A stretch of DNA of 64,000 bases from Desulfoluna spongiiphila (GTDB lineage Bacteria; Desulfobacterota; Desulfobacteria; Desulfobacterales; Desulfolunaceae): contig NZ_FMUX01000004.1 of the NCBI RefSeq assembly GCF_900101345.1, forward strand, positions 294,463 to 358,462, written 5' to 3'. Made by a program: the position numbers and the translations under genes. This document shows, one piece after another, positions 26,554 to 36,290 of the stretch; within the stretch, counting starts at the first letter, position 1; each line of letters begins with the position of its first letter. The notes beneath the pieces are model-generated. The model was not told the origin of the DNA. It worked only from the letters and a program-made list of their open reading frames with translations, and did no database searches.

Positions 26554-29500
26554 TCAAACAATGAATGTCCGCCCCACTTCGAGTTCCCCGACACCGGTAC
26601 GCTGGGGGGCTATGGGACGGGGCTCGGGGATGGTCTGGAGATAATGGGCATCTGCGGGAACCGCAATACTCCAGGGGGTTGCGGGCCGGATTTCTTTCAG
26701 CGTGATGGAGACCTCTTCATCTGTAACCCCCTCGCAGGGGCGCTGGGCCACGTCATCGGCCCGGTCCCCTGCCATGATCACCGTATCCACCATGGCATAC
26801 CCCTCTTCCGGGGATCGAATCAGGTGCAGCATGGAAAAATCGGTGACGGACACCACATCCGGGTGGGCGGCGATGTGTGCCTCCACCTCCACTTCGCGGA
26901 CGCACCAGCCGAACCGGGCCGGGTATCCCACGTCCAGTACCCAGGGAGACAAAAAGTCACTGATGGAGCGGTGGACCCGTTTCAAGGCGTCCCCCTGCCC
27001 CTCCCTCAAGGTTAGGGTGCACCGCACCTGGATCCTTTCGTAGACGGGGTTGATCACATCCACCTCGGCATGATCGGGGAGCAGGCCCTTGAGGTAGCCT
27101 GCCATTCTCCCCAGCTCCAGGATGGTAAACAGCGGAGGCATGGAGCCCTGCCCCTGCCGGTCGGGCAGTACGGCCACCAGCAGCCGCCCGGGGTGCTCCC
27201 TGCGTTCCAAGCTCATGCCGGGAAAGCATTTCACCTTGCGAATCGCAGGCTCCCGCTCCAGGAGGAGCCGCTCCACATCCCAGGACGTTACGGCCCGGCC
27301 CTTGTGGCGAAGCCTTTCGCCGATGCGTGCCATGCGTTCCTCGGCGCTCTCCTCTCCCCTGCCGCCGAAGGAGTCCAGGAGCTGACGAACCGTCCCCACC
27401 CCGGCAAGGGGGGTTGCAGGCCGAAACGCACTCCCGCAGGGCACCGAGGCGTCGGTGGTTGCTTCGTGGTCCAGCCGGGCGAGGACACCGTTGAGCACCA
27501 CGGTACGGCACCTGCTCAGGGATGCCATGACGTTCTGCAGGGTTGCCGGGTCACCGGACGGAACCATGGGGATGGCCCGAAGCCAGAAAAAACCGGTGGG
27601 CATCACGGTATGGTCGCTGGAAAGCCCGCTGGCCGGAAGGTCGAGGACCACGAGGCCTGAGGTGAGAAACCCCCGGGTGCTATCCAGGAGCACACACCGG
27701 TCGGGCAGCGCCTGCCACCGGTCCGCTTCAAGGTAAGCCCACCGGGTCTCGGGAAGGGGCAGGTGAAAGGAGTGGACCCCGTCCCCTTCCAGGCAGAAGA
27801 GGAGGTTCACCATGCCGGCCAGGCGTTGGCCGCTGATCCCTAAAAACAGATGGCCGTCGCCGTCGGCGTCGGGGATCAGGGGAATCGTCTCCCCCTCTTC
27901 GCGATCGTCCAGCCGGTCATAGCCCGAGGGGTAGAGGTGGTAAAACTGACCGGCCCCCTGGCCACAGGAGAGGTCCAGGGTCTCCACGGCCTCGTAGGCA
28001 AGGCTCAACCGGGACACCATGGGCGTGTAGGGAGCATTGGGCAGATCGGCGATGATCTTCCCCTTTGCCTTTGCCTCTTTCATCAGACCCCGTGTCAGGA
28101 GCTGGGGGTAAAGCGCGTGGCCGAAGGCCATCTCAGGGGCCACAAGTTGAAACCGGTAAAACCCGTTGCACACACCGGGACCGAACACAAAGGCCCCCTC
28201 GTCATCGGGCACGGAGTCCAGAAGCTTTTCGCTGGTGCAGACCAGGGCACCCGTGGTGGCCGGTTTGTCCCCGGGGCCGGGGTCCTCGGAAAACAGTCGG
28301 TACCCGGGGCTTTCGGCGTCCTCCACCCATTGCCCCTGCTTCAGGACCGCCATCTTCACCTTAAAGGCCCCATTGTCAATGGCCCCTCCATACGCCCTGT
28401 AGTACCGGGCAAACCCGCCGGACGACGCGGGAAGTTCCGCCCAGGAAAACTCCACGGTGAGCTTTTTCACCTCTTTTCCGGTGGACTCCCGGTGGCCCAG
28501 GACCAGAAACGAACCGCACTTGGGCAAGGGGCCGAAGGGGGCAAAGGGGGTGTTGGCATCCAGCATGCCCAGGTTGTTCGCCAGGCTCAGGTTCCGGGCG
28601 CCGTCCACCTTCACCCGGAGCACAATGCGCGTCAACCGCATGCGGGACAACAGCGTGTACGGGTTGACGTGGGCCTTGGGATTCAACACCGCCCGCAGCA
28701 CGGGAGCCCCGGGTTCCCCCAGGTTGATGTCTCCGTGCATCTCGGCCGTGCAGGGCACCACGGCAGGGTCCCGGGGCTCCAGATCCATCTGGAAAACCAG
28801 GGTGGGACCGGCCTCGGACAGCCCCACCGACAGGGTGCAGTCGGACACCGGGTGCCAGCCCCCCTCTGCGGAGAGATACAGGTGAAAAGCGCTCCCGAAA
28901 AGAAGGCGCAAGGCCCCTGTACGCCCCTCTTTGCGGCTCTGCTCAAGGGTTGCCAGGGTGCGATGGAAAAGATCGGTGGTCCCGGCGTCAAGGGGGTGCG
29001 TGTGCACGGTCATCTCAATATGGCGATGTCCCTCGGCAAGGAGCAGCAGGGGGGCGGCCACGGCGAACCCCAGGGTGGCTTCACCCCCCTCTTCACCTTC
29101 GCTGTGGTGGGCGCCGAAGAGGCTCCACCCCACCCCTTCAGCCGGCGCTTCGTCGGCGGCGGGGTCCGCCACGTCGCAACCCGCATGGCGCACGGAGCTC
29201 ACCAGGCCCAGATCACATTCCGGGGTGATGAGGGGATGACGTTCAAAAAAGAGGGTCTCCACCCGGGCCACCCGCCCATGGTGAACCAGGAGAGGACGGG
29301 AGGTTCGGCATCCCGCGTCATGGCCCAGGCTCTCTTTCCCGCCGAAAAACAGGGTCTCCGCAGGCACAGGGACAACGGGCTGGGAGCCGTCGGAAAACAG
29401 GGTCAGGTAGAGACTGTCGGAGCGCCTGGGCTTCAGGGAAAACCCCAGGATGTTATCGTAATAAAGATCCCTGTGGCGACCGGGCATCTCGTTTATGCGA

Positions 29501-30264
29501 TCTGCGGCACGCTGGTACAGGGTGAGAAAGGCGATAAAAAGGCCCGCCGCCGGATCGTGGTCCCCGGTGGCCAGGGTTCGGGGGACCTGCTGCCGGGCCT
29601 TCTCCCGGATATGAAGGGCCGCATTGTAAAATGGCGAAAAGAGATCCGCGTGGACGCCGCTTTCCCCGGTCGCCCCGGCTTCAAGGGCCTGCATGCGCCC
29701 TGAAAGGGACCACACCGGGTGAAAGGCCGACGGATCCGCAAAGGAACGCTTGTCCGGGAGCTCCCGTTCAAGGGCATCCCCGGCAAGAAACAGGGAGGCA
29801 AGGGCATCCCCTAAACGGCTCTGGATAAGCTCTGAAAGGGCCCTTCCCAGCTCCGAGGGTTCCGGCCCTTTACTGGCTGTCAGGGCGTGGTACCAGTCGT
29901 TGAGCAGACGGGCCACCTTATAGATCAGGGCCCCCATGGCCCACCCGGCTTCTCCCTGGTGCCGTCCCCTGTACCGCCTCATCTTCTTTTCCGCATCCTC
30001 CAGGGGGGAGCAGGCGATCAGGGCCAGGAGCATGGAGGCATCGGTGGTGAAGGTGCCTTTCCAGCTTCCCGCAGGGAGGTTGCCGTCGCCGATAAAGGCC
30101 ACCTGGTCCGAGAAGGCCGCTGCCAGGGCAAGGCGCCGTGTCAGGTCCATGCCGTCCACGGCGAGCTCCGGCGGGGCCGGGAGCCCTTTCAGGCGATCGT
30201 CCCGCCCTGTGCCGTCGGTGTCGGTCAGGGGGTGAGGCGTCTGTGGTTGGGTGTCGGGATTCAT
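26554..30264 (-). CDS. eCIS large baseplate protein (Afp11-like)
   Basis: 1236 residues, the largest product in the window. The ATG overlaps the gp25 gene stop (TAAATG), indicating translational coupling. The C-terminal 260 residues carry the conserved eCIS baseplate signature: ERLRHKGRAVTSWDVERLLL, PAIRKVKCFPGM, RLLVAVLPD, INPVYERIQVRCTLTLREGQ and SISDFLSPWV. The long N-terminal part is variable as in other systems. The product joins the spike/hub to the sheath through the wedge. Confidence 0.85.
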   Translation of the reverse strand: MNPDTQPQTPHPLTDTDGTGRDDRLKGLPAPPELAVDGMDLTRRLALAAAFSDQVAFIGDGNLPAGSWKGTFTTDASMLLALIACSPLEDAEKKMRRYRGRHQGEAGWAMGALIYKVARLLNDWYHALTASKGPEPSELGRALSELIQSRLGDALASLFLAGDALERELPDKRSFADPSAFHPVWSLSGRMQALEAGATGESGVHADLFSPFYNAALHIREKARQQVPRTLATGDHDPAAGLFIAFLTLYQRAADRINEMPGRHRDLYYDNILGFSLKPRRSDSLYLTLFSDGSQPVVPVPAETLFFGGKESLGHDAGCRTSRPLLVHHGRVARVETLFFERHPLITPECDLGLVSSVRHAGCDVADPAADEAPAEGVGWSLFGAHHSEGEEGGEATLGFAVAAPLLLLAEGHRHIEMTVHTHPLDAGTTDLFHRTLATLEQSRKEGRTGALRLLFGSAFHLYLSAEGGWHPVSDCTLSVGLSEAGPTLVFQMDLEPRDPAVVPCTAEMHGDINLGEPGAPVLRAVLNPKAHVNPYTLLSRMRLTRIVLRVKVDGARNLSLANNLGMLDANTPFAPFGPLPKCGSFLVLGHRESTGKEVKKLTVEFSWAELPASSGGFARYYRAYGGAIDNGAFKVKMAVLKQGQWVEDAESPGYRLFSEDPGPGDKPATTGALVCTSEKLLDSVPDDEGAFVFGPGVCNGFYRFQLVAPEMAFGHALYPQLLTRGLMKEAKAKGKIIADLPNAPYTPMVSRLSLAYEAVETLDLSCGQGAGQFYHLYPSGYDRLDDREEGETIPLIPDADGDGHLFLGISGQRLAGMVNLLFCLEGDGVHSFHLPLPETRWAYLEADRWQALPDRCVLLDSTRGFLTSGLVVLDLPASGLSSDHTVMPTGFFWLRAIPMVPSGDPATLQNVMASLSRCRTVVLNGVLARLDHEATTDASVPCGSAFRPATPLAGVGTVRQLLDSFGGRGEESAEERMARIGERLRHKGRAVTSWDVERLLLEREPAIRKVKCFPGMSLERREHPGRLLVAVLPDRQGQGSMPPLFTILELGRMAGYLKGLLPDHAEVDVINPVYERIQVRCTLTLREGQGDALKRVHRSISDFLSPWVLDVGYPARFGWCVREVEVEAHIAAHPDVVSVTDFSMLHLIRSPEEGYAMVDTVIMAGDRADDVAQRPCEGVTDEEVSITLKEIRPATPWSIAVPADAHYLQTIPEPRPIAPQRTGVGELEVGRTFIV

Positions 30265-30675
30265 TTACAGGTTGGTGCCCTCAAGGAAGTAGAAAGGATA
30301 GACGATGTTGCTGCGGTTGTTGGTGGCGCGGACCCGATACGAGACGACAATGGAGAGAAAGCCTTCGGGCTCCCGGGACAGGTCCACCATCACCCGCTCC
30401 ACGATGATGCGCGGCTCAAAAAAAAGAATGGCCCGCTTCACCCGGTCCTCCACATCGGTGAGGGTGCTCCTGTCAAAGGTTTCAAACACCATGGAAGAGA
30501 GGCTGCAGCCGTACTCCGGCTGCATCACCCGCTCGCCGGGTACCGTGGAGAGAAGCAGGTGGAGGCTCTCCTTGATGTCCTCCCCGCCCTGGGCCATGCT
30601 CGCCAGGCGCCCGCGTCCGTTAAAGGACGGGGGAAATCGCCAGCCCGAACCGAGGAACAGGGATGTATCGTCCAT
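30265..30675 (-). CDS. gp25-like baseplate wedge protein (Afp9-like)
   Basis: 136 residues with GGAGGG upstream. It has the gp25/lysozyme-like baseplate pattern: SGWRFPPSFN, then DIKESLHLLLSTVPGERVMQ, PEYGCSLSSMVFE, and DRVKRAILFFEPRIIVERV. In T4, Afp and T6SS (TssE) this small protein initiates sheath assembly at the baseplate. Its place between the PAAR tip gene and the large baseplate gene is the usual eCIS order. Confidence 0.92.
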   Translation of the reverse strand: MDDTSLFLGSGWRFPPSFNGRGRLASMAQGGEDIKESLHLLLSTVPGERVMQPEYGCSLSSMVFETFDRSTLTDVEDRVKRAILFFEPRIIVERVMVDLSREPEGFLSIVVSYRVRATNNRSNIVYPFYFLEGTNL

Positions 30676-30679
30676 GGGG

Positions 30680-30982
30680 TTACCCTCCGATCATTACCGT
30701 AAGGCAGCCCATGGCGATGGTGCCGCCGTGGGCGGTGTTGTCGCCCACACGGGCTGCGGGACGTCCGCCGATCATGACGGTGGCCGACCCTTTGACAATG
30801 GCGTCCGGTGGGCCGACACAGGTACAGGTATCTCCCACCACGGAGGCGGGCATCTTGCCGATCATGACGTTGGGGACCCCGGGGCCTGTGACGGGGCCCC
30901 CCACGTGGGGGATGGGCGAAGGAAAGGCCGGGGTCTGCATGGGGCAGGTGTGCATGTCGGTGAGGCGGGCGGCGGGAGGCAT
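30680..30982 (-). CDS. PAAR-repeat spike tip protein (Afp10-like)
   Basis: 100 residues. The repeats are short: PAARLTDMHTCP, PNVMIGKMPASVVGDTCTC, ATVMIGGRPAARVGDNTAHG, LTVMIGG. They form the conical tip with a zinc site (His/Cys in DMHTCP and nearby). The start overlaps the spike gene stop (TGATG), implying coupling. There is no extra C-terminal toxin domain, so it is a plain tip. Confidence 0.92.
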   Translation of the reverse strand: MPPAARLTDMHTCPMQTPAFPSPIPHVGGPVTGPGVPNVMIGKMPASVVGDTCTCVGPPDAIVKGSATVMIGGRPAARVGDNTAHGGTIAMGCLTVMIGG

Positions 30983-32772
30983 CAGTTGATCATCACCATG
31001 GCCCCTTTGACCGTGGTCTGGCCCGAGGCCGAGAGCTCGGCGCTGGCGTTGCCCTTGGCCACCAGCCCCACGTCGGCCGCGGCATTGACGTTCATGCCTT
31101 TGAGCTTGACATCGGCTTTGGAGGTGACGCTGGCAGCGCCCATGGCATCCAGGGAGATCTTTCCCTTGGCCGTGACCGTGATGTCCTTGGGGCTGTCCAG
31201 GGAGATGCCCTTGTCGTTTAAGATGAGGGTGTTTTTGTTCTGGTCTTGCAGGGTGATGCCCTTGGCGTCGTCGCTGAGGATCACCTTGTTGCCCCCGGGA
31301 GTCTCCACGGTGATCACCTTCTTTTCTTCATCAAAGGTGATCTTCATCTTCTCCCGGGTGACAATGGCCTTGGTGTTGTTCTTGGCTTCGGGCTGGACCG
31401 GCATCTTGTGACAGCTCCCTTGAAGGGAGCCCAGGATCACCGGGTGACGAGGGTCTGAGTTGAAAAAGCCCAGGACCACCTCGTCCCCCACCTCTGGGAT
31501 AAAAAAGGTTCCCGCGTCCTTGGTGCCGTACAGGGTGGCCATCCTGGCCCAGATCCCCGGGGTGCTGTTCTCCATCACGGGCAGGGAGACCTGGATCCGG
31601 GTCTCTTTGGCCGGATCCGCATCGAGCTTGGTCACGAGCCCCACCTGGAGCCCGTCCACGCCGGGAAGCTGGCCCGAGGCCTTGGGCGGGGAGATGTCAT
31701 CCCTTTCTGCAAACCAGTCCGGGGAGAGCCCGAACTCCACATCCGTGTACCAGTCTCCCATGGAGATATCGTGGTGCACGGTGGCCACGAAGACCTTGCC
31801 GTTGAACCGGTCCCCCACCCCTTCCACCTCCACCAGGTCCCCCGGGGAGACCTTGGCGCTGCCCTGAAACCGCATGGTCCCGCGGATCCGTGCCAGCCCC
31901 GACTTGAGAAGGCGTGCATCGGCCCAGGCCTTCAGGGCATCACCCTCCATGGGGACGGCGCTTCGCAGCACCCCCTTGGGGTCCGCCACCACCTTGGCGA
32001 GTTCGGCTGTGGTGATGTTTCCCTGGGCCTGCAGTGAGGGTTTGGACCCGGTCTTTTCTGCAATGGCAAGGGTCTTGGGATCCCAGGAGACCCCGCGGGA
32101 GGCCGCCACCTGATGCCGCGCGTCCATGTCGGCGCGAAAATGAATCAGGTCGTCCCCCCAGGTGACCTTGAGCACTGCCGCCCCGTCGGTCTTGGGGGGC
32201 TTTACCGAAACCTTTCCGTCGGCCACGGTCACCAGAAGCCCGTTGGCATCGGCCCGGGTGAGCATGAAATCCCAGTCCGTGGCCTGGTACTGCACCATGC
32301 GGGCATGGGTGGGGCGGGTGGATGCAACGTCTGCGGACAGGCCCGGGCAGGCCTTGATCAATTTTGAGAGGATGGCGCTGTCGGCACTGTCCGTGTGGTT
32401 GGTGTTCTTCCGCACCGAGCACAGGGCCACGGCCTTGTCCCGGCACTCCACCACAAGGTGGGAGCCCCCGTCGTGGATATTGATGCCATGGGTGATCACC
32501 ACCCCCTTGAACACCGGGACCGCCACCTTGCCGTACCCCACCTCCAGGGTGATCTCAGCGCCGGGTTTAAATGCCTTGTCGCTGCTCACCTCAAAGGTCT
32601 TGTCGCTCATGTCGCCGTCGATGAGCACCAGCTGGGCCCAGGGGATCCGGTTGATCTTCTTGTCCACCACCGCGGAGATCACCCGGCATTTCTTCTCATC
32701 CACCTCACTGCCGCCGCTTTTCACCACCAGCTTTAAGACACCGTCGGCCTCTTTTTTCGGGGAATCGGGCAC
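30982..32772 (-). CDS. VgrG-like central spike protein (Afp8-like)
   Basis: 596 residues starting with GTG at 32772, overlapping the PAAR gene by the TGATG junction. The order is a gp27-like hub (about 1-370), a gp5-type OB fold around 395-450 (PGIWARMATLYGTKDAGTFF, IPEVGDEVVLGFF), then a beta-helical needle (KVITVETPGGNKVILSDDAK and following repeats). It forms the trimeric piercing spike capped by the PAAR protein. Confidence 0.92.
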   Translation of the reverse strand: MPDSPKKEADGVLKLVVKSGGSEVDEKKCRVISAVVDKKINRIPWAQLVLIDGDMSDKTFEVSSDKAFKPGAEITLEVGYGKVAVPVFKGVVITHGINIHDGGSHLVVECRDKAVALCSVRKNTNHTDSADSAILSKLIKACPGLSADVASTRPTHARMVQYQATDWDFMLTRADANGLLVTVADGKVSVKPPKTDGAAVLKVTWGDDLIHFRADMDARHQVAASRGVSWDPKTLAIAEKTGSKPSLQAQGNITTAELAKVVADPKGVLRSAVPMEGDALKAWADARLLKSGLARIRGTMRFQGSAKVSPGDLVEVEGVGDRFNGKVFVATVHHDISMGDWYTDVEFGLSPDWFAERDDISPPKASGQLPGVDGLQVGLVTKLDADPAKETRIQVSLPVMENSTPGIWARMATLYGTKDAGTFFIPEVGDEVVLGFFNSDPRHPVILGSLQGSCHKMPVQPEAKNNTKAIVTREKMKITFDEEKKVITVETPGGNKVILSDDAKGITLQDQNKNTLILNDKGISLDSPKDITVTAKGKISLDAMGAASVTSKADVKLKGMNVNAAADVGLVAKGNASAELSASGQTTVKGAMVMIN

Positions 32773-32775
32773 AGG

Positions 32776-33450
32776 TCACCTCAAGGGGGGAAATCGAAGG
32801 CGGGTTCCCGGCTCTATCCGCCTGAAATTGACCAGGTTGTTGATGCGCGCCACATCCGGGTAGTACGCATCGTCACCGTAAATTTTGCGACACAGGGCCG
32901 GCAGGGTGTCAAAGGCCATTACCTCGATGAGGTGGGTCATGTCCGGGGATTCGTTGGCCTTTTTCTTCACCTCCTCCTCTTTGCTCAAAAACTCGGTAAA
33001 GCTCAGCTTCACCTTGGCGCGCAAGGGGTCCCCGTCGGGTTTGAAAAGGGTGTATTCAATTTCCAGGGTATCGAGGCGGCCGTAAAACAACGTCGTGCCC
33101 CAGAGGACCTTCACCACGTTGACGTCGTGTTGGCTGCCCTCGTAACGGCTCACCACGGCCCTCAGGTTTTTCACCTGGGTCTTCACGTCATCGGGGTCGG
33201 TCACCTCCACCACACCGGTGCCATCCATGACGATGTCAAAGGAGAGCTTGTCCGGGCTGACCCGGGTGAACTTCTGCTCGCTGCCGATGGCCCCCTGGGC
33301 CTGGTCTTCGCTGAAGCAGATCCCCAAGGTCCTTGAAAAACCGGCCGGGTTGATCATCACCTCGAAGCTGTCCCCTTCGGCCCCAAGCTTGCCCTTGGTG
33401 ACGGCAACGGCGGTGAGCTTCAGTTTTTTCTTCAGACCCGATCCCAGCAT
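32776..33450 (-). CDS. LysM-domain hub/tube connector (Afp7-like)
   Basis: 224 residues, start directly after the upstream stop (TAGATG). The N-terminal beta domain has AEGDSFEVMINPAGFSRTLG, usual for this eCIS family. The C-terminal LysM motif (about 168-222) reads HLIEVMAFDTLPALCRKIYG, NNLVNFRRIEPGTRLRFPPL. It links the inner tube to the spike. The very tight packing with its neighbours fits a co-translated baseplate module. Confidence 0.92.
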   Translation of the reverse strand: MLGSGLKKKLKLTAVAVTKGKLGAEGDSFEVMINPAGFSRTLGICFSEDQAQGAIGSEQKFTRVSPDKLSFDIVMDGTGVVEVTDPDDVKTQVKNLRAVVSRYEGSQHDVNVVKVLWGTTLFYGRLDTLEIEYTLFKPDGDPLRAKVKLSFTEFLSKEEEVKKKANESPDMTHLIEVMAFDTLPALCRKIYGDDAYYPDVARINNLVNFRRIEPGTRLRFPPLR

Positions 33451-33621
33451 CTACCGCTCCTTCTGCTTTAGAAGGTAATCGGCCAGCCGCTCCATGCAGA
33501 CGGCCACCACCTCTCGCTTCACCCGCTCCATGCCGCTGCAGGAGAGGGTCTCACGCGGCTCTCCTGCAGGACCTGAAGAGATGGTGGTCCGCACCACCAT
33601 CTCGCGAATCTCAACCGCCAT
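33451..33621 (-). CDS. DUF5908-family small eCIS protein (Afp6-position)
   Basis: 56 residues: it begins MAVEIREMVVRTTI, has ETLSCSGMERVKREVVAVCM and ends LLKQKER. The start has AAGGAGG and the stop abuts the LysM gene start. MP(I/V)EIREMVIR-type starts and this length match the DUF5908 proteins usually placed between tube and LysM genes in eCIS operons. Its role is unknown; it may be a chaperone or a small baseplate part. Confidence 0.85.
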   Translation of the reverse strand: MAVEIREMVVRTTISSGPAGEPRETLSCSGMERVKREVVAVCMERLADYLLKQKER

Positions 33622-33636
33622 ACGGCCTCCTTGATG

Positions 33637-34137
33637 TCAGATAATGCGAAACATGTGGTTGTAACTCAGCTCAATCTCTTCGATGGCCACCTCGTTGCCG
33701 GTGGCGTTGAAGGGGTCCATCTTCCAGTTCACCGGGTAGGCGTTGGCAAAGAACCACCCACGCACCGGGAGCCGGTTTTCGTCCAGCAGATACACAAGGA
33801 CAGGCATGGGGACCAGGGCCACATGGCACCCCGACTCAAACACGGACTTGCACCAGATCACCAACGGGGAGGTGACATCGGCCACCCCCCGTTTCAACAG
33901 GAGCTTGGGATGTCTCACCCCCTTTGGCAATCGGTGGACGTAACGGTTCTCTCCCCCTTCCACCACCTCTTCGAGTTCCATCTCAGAGCCGATGCCGCCC
34001 ACCTCTTTAAACGAGGTGTCGGTGGCTCCCTGGGTGGCCGAAAAGACCACCCGGAAATGAAACGACGCCGGCAGGGCGCCACCGAACATCCCACCAAGGG
34101 GGAGAGACATAAGGCCTGCATCCGGTATACCTATCAT
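33637..34137 (-). CDS. eCIS tail tube protein, second copy (Afp5-like)
   Basis: 166 residues. It follows the gp19/Hcp-like tube pattern: FHFRVVFSATQGATDTSFKE, VGGIGSEMELEEVVEGGENR, a central VTSPLVIWCKSVF, and the closing GNEVAIEEIELSYNHMFR, which parallels GNEVAIESIEIAHEGL in the main tube protein encoded upstream. It probably forms the tube-baseplate initiating ring. Confidence 0.88.
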   Translation of the reverse strand: MIGIPDAGLMSLPLGGMFGGALPASFHFRVVFSATQGATDTSFKEVGGIGSEMELEEVVEGGENRYVHRLPKGVRHPKLLLKRGVADVTSPLVIWCKSVFESGCHVALVPMPVLVYLLDENRLPVRGWFFANAYPVNWKMDPFNATGNEVAIEEIELSYNHMFRII

Positions 34138-34169
34138 GGTACGGACTCCCTTATCTCAGACGGTGACGA

Positions 34170-34628
34170 TCAGGCGTTGGCGATCACCAGTCCTTCATGG
34201 GCGATCTCAATGGACTCAATGGCCACTTCGTTGCCGTCGGACTTCATGTCCGTGGCCTGGATCTTGGTGGGCCAGGCGTTGGCCAGGGTCCAGACCATGG
34301 TGGGAGCCCCGGTCTCGTCCAACAGGCTGATGGTCACCGGAACCCTTTTGATGGTGTTCATCTTGATCTGGTTGAACCAGTCCCAGAACTTGTTGTCGGA
34401 CTTGAAGACACCCTTTTTCATGGTCACATTGCCGCTCTTCTTGATCCCGGGCATCTTGATGGTGGAGAACTCCGGGCTGTCCCCATGGCGGTATTCAATG
34501 GGTTGTGCCTCGATATCCAGACCGGACACCTCCTGAAACGACATCACCTCCGAGTCCCATTTCACCTCAAAGTGAAATTTGGGCATCGGCCAGACCGTGG
34601 TCGATTGTGCGGAACCGTCATCACTCAT
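34170..34628 (-). CDS. eCIS inner tube protein (Afp1-like)
   Basis: 152 residues with AAAGGAGG upstream. FHFEVKWDSEVMSFQEVSGL, DIEAQPIEYRHGDSPEFS, GNVTMKKGVFKSDNKFWDWF and the ending SDGNEVAIESIEIAHEGL are the typical phage-tail/Hcp tube fold. It stacks as hexameric rings that carry cargo. It is immediately downstream of the sheath gene. Confidence 0.92.
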   Translation of the reverse strand: MSDDGSAQSTTVWPMPKFHFEVKWDSEVMSFQEVSGLDIEAQPIEYRHGDSPEFSTIKMPGIKKSGNVTMKKGVFKSDNKFWDWFNQIKMNTIKRVPVTISLLDETGAPTMVWTLANAWPTKIQATDMKSDGNEVAIESIEIAHEGLVIANA

Positions 34629-34671
34629 GGCATCTACCTCCTTTAATAATCGTTATCATCGCAGGGCCCTG

Positions 34672-36288
34672 TCAGGATTTCTGCATCTGCTGCTGGAAGG
34701 TGATCTCGATGAACTCCGCAGGACGAGACACAGCCACAAGTACCGTGACGCGCAGGATCCCTTCCAGAATGTCCTCCGGCGTCATGGTCTCCCCGAGACC
34801 CACATGGACGCTGAAGGCGTCCGAGGGCACGGCTCCGGCAAGGCCCCCTCGTTTCCAGATACCCGTCAGGAAATTGGATATCATGCTCTTGACCGTCACC
34901 CAGGTGTTGGCGTCGTTGGGTTCGAACACATAGGCCTTGCTGGCAAGGCGAATGGACTCTTCGAGCATGATCATGGTACGCCGCACGTTGATATAGCGCC
35001 AGTCCAGGCTGTTGCCGTCCAGGGTCCGGGCTCCCCAGCAGAGGACACCTTCCCCGATAAACGACCGGATGGCGTTGATGGACTTGCCGCTGGTGGGGAC
35101 GTTCAGGTCTTCCTGGTCGTCGTGAGTGATGTTCACGGACGGAGCGATCACCGCGTTCAGGCTCACGTTGGCCGGGGCTTTCCAGACCCCACGGGCGTTG
35201 TCCACCATGGTGTAGATCCCGGCCATGGCAGCCGATGGGGGCAGGCGGTTGAGCTTGGCCTTGAGCTCTTTGCACATGGTCTTGAACAGAGGGCTCACCT
35301 GCACCAGGGTTTTGTTGAGGAGCTCTTTTTCGTCGTCGGCAAGGGAGGGGTCCGTCATCTTCTCCAGGGCCTCTTTAAGCTGGGCCTTCTTGGGATCTTC
35401 GCCCCCCGCGTCCCCGCCTTTGTCCCCGCCGGAGTCGCCGTCAAGGCCCAGCTCCTCGGAGATCAAGGTCTTGACCATGTCTGCGTTGCTGATGCTCTCA
35501 TAGCCGAGCTCTTTGTCCTGGACGATGGAGGTGTCCACCCAGGGATAATAGGCCGCCGCAAAATCGAGGTAGTTGATCCCCAGGGCATTTCGGAACTGGT
35601 CGATGCAGTCCCCTGCGGGGTCCTGGCGGTCCCTGTAGCCGTCGTAGACATCCAAAATGGCGACCCGGTTCCGCATTTTGCCGCCACAGTGCTGAAGGGC
35701 CGCCTGCTGAACACCGGTGCAGTCCGCATCCTCGAGAAGCACCGCCTCGGGAACCACCACCATGGTGGGTTCCTGCTCCTTGATGAGCTCTTCGATGCCC
35801 TTTTTAAACCGGTCCGCCTCAACGGCTGCCTTGTAGTCCCCCACGGAGACGATGTAGCAGGGTCCGCCGCCGTTCTGGAAAAAAAGGCGCATGCAGTTGT
35901 AGAGGATGTAGTGTCCCTCGGACTGGTCCAGGGTGTAGGCTTTGTCGTTGAAGGTAAAATCCATGGCCGCCGGGGCAGAGCCGCCATCGGCTGCGGGTTC
36001 GGCGGCCCCTGCCTCACCGCCCTCTGCGGGCGGGGGTGTCGCTGCTTCGGCGCCGCCACCCTGCGCTTCGGCCAGGGTGAACTTGGGGAAAGGCGCCCCG
36101 CCGAAAAAGCTGTGGAACTCCGCCATGGAGGTGATGCGCCATGCCTTTCCGGCAAGGGACTTCCCTCCGTTCACCGCTTTTTCCGTATGCCCGATAAAGG
36201 CTGGCACGGCTGTTGCCACCTCCACCACCGAATTCGGAAACGCGCTTTTCTCGACGATGTAGACACCCGGTGTCTTCATTTGACCCAT
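34672..36288 (-). CDS. eCIS contractile sheath protein (Afp2-4-like)
   Basis: 538 residues from the ATG at 36288 (GGGAGGTG upstream), giving MGQMKTPGVYIVEKSAFPNS, the classical TPGVYI(x)E start of tail sheath proteins. A Gly/Ala/Pro insert (about 72-115) precedes the main domain. The C-terminal part GARTLDGNSLDWRYINVRRT and IEITFQQQMQKS carries the handshake region used for sheath meshing. Only one sheath gene is present, whereas Afp has three. Confidence 0.95.
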   Translation of the reverse strand: MGQMKTPGVYIVEKSAFPNSVVEVATAVPAFIGHTEKAVNGGKSLAGKAWRITSMAEFHSFFGGAPFPKFTLAEAQGGGAEAATPPPAEGGEAGAAEPAADGGSAPAAMDFTFNDKAYTLDQSEGHYILYNCMRLFFQNGGGPCYIVSVGDYKAAVEADRFKKGIEELIKEQEPTMVVVPEAVLLEDADCTGVQQAALQHCGGKMRNRVAILDVYDGYRDRQDPAGDCIDQFRNALGINYLDFAAAYYPWVDTSIVQDKELGYESISNADMVKTLISEELGLDGDSGGDKGGDAGGEDPKKAQLKEALEKMTDPSLADDEKELLNKTLVQVSPLFKTMCKELKAKLNRLPPSAAMAGIYTMVDNARGVWKAPANVSLNAVIAPSVNITHDDQEDLNVPTSGKSINAIRSFIGEGVLCWGARTLDGNSLDWRYINVRRTMIMLEESIRLASKAYVFEPNDANTWVTVKSMISNFLTGIWKRGGLAGAVPSDAFSVHVGLGETMTPEDILEGILRVTVLVAVSRPAEFIEITFQQQMQKS

Positions 36289-36290
36289 GT

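Noticed and set aside
27850..29703. Long plus-strand frame opposite the large baseplate gene
   Set aside because: The minus-strand protein carries clear eCIS motifs; the plus frame is a low-complexity Gly/His/Pro shadow.
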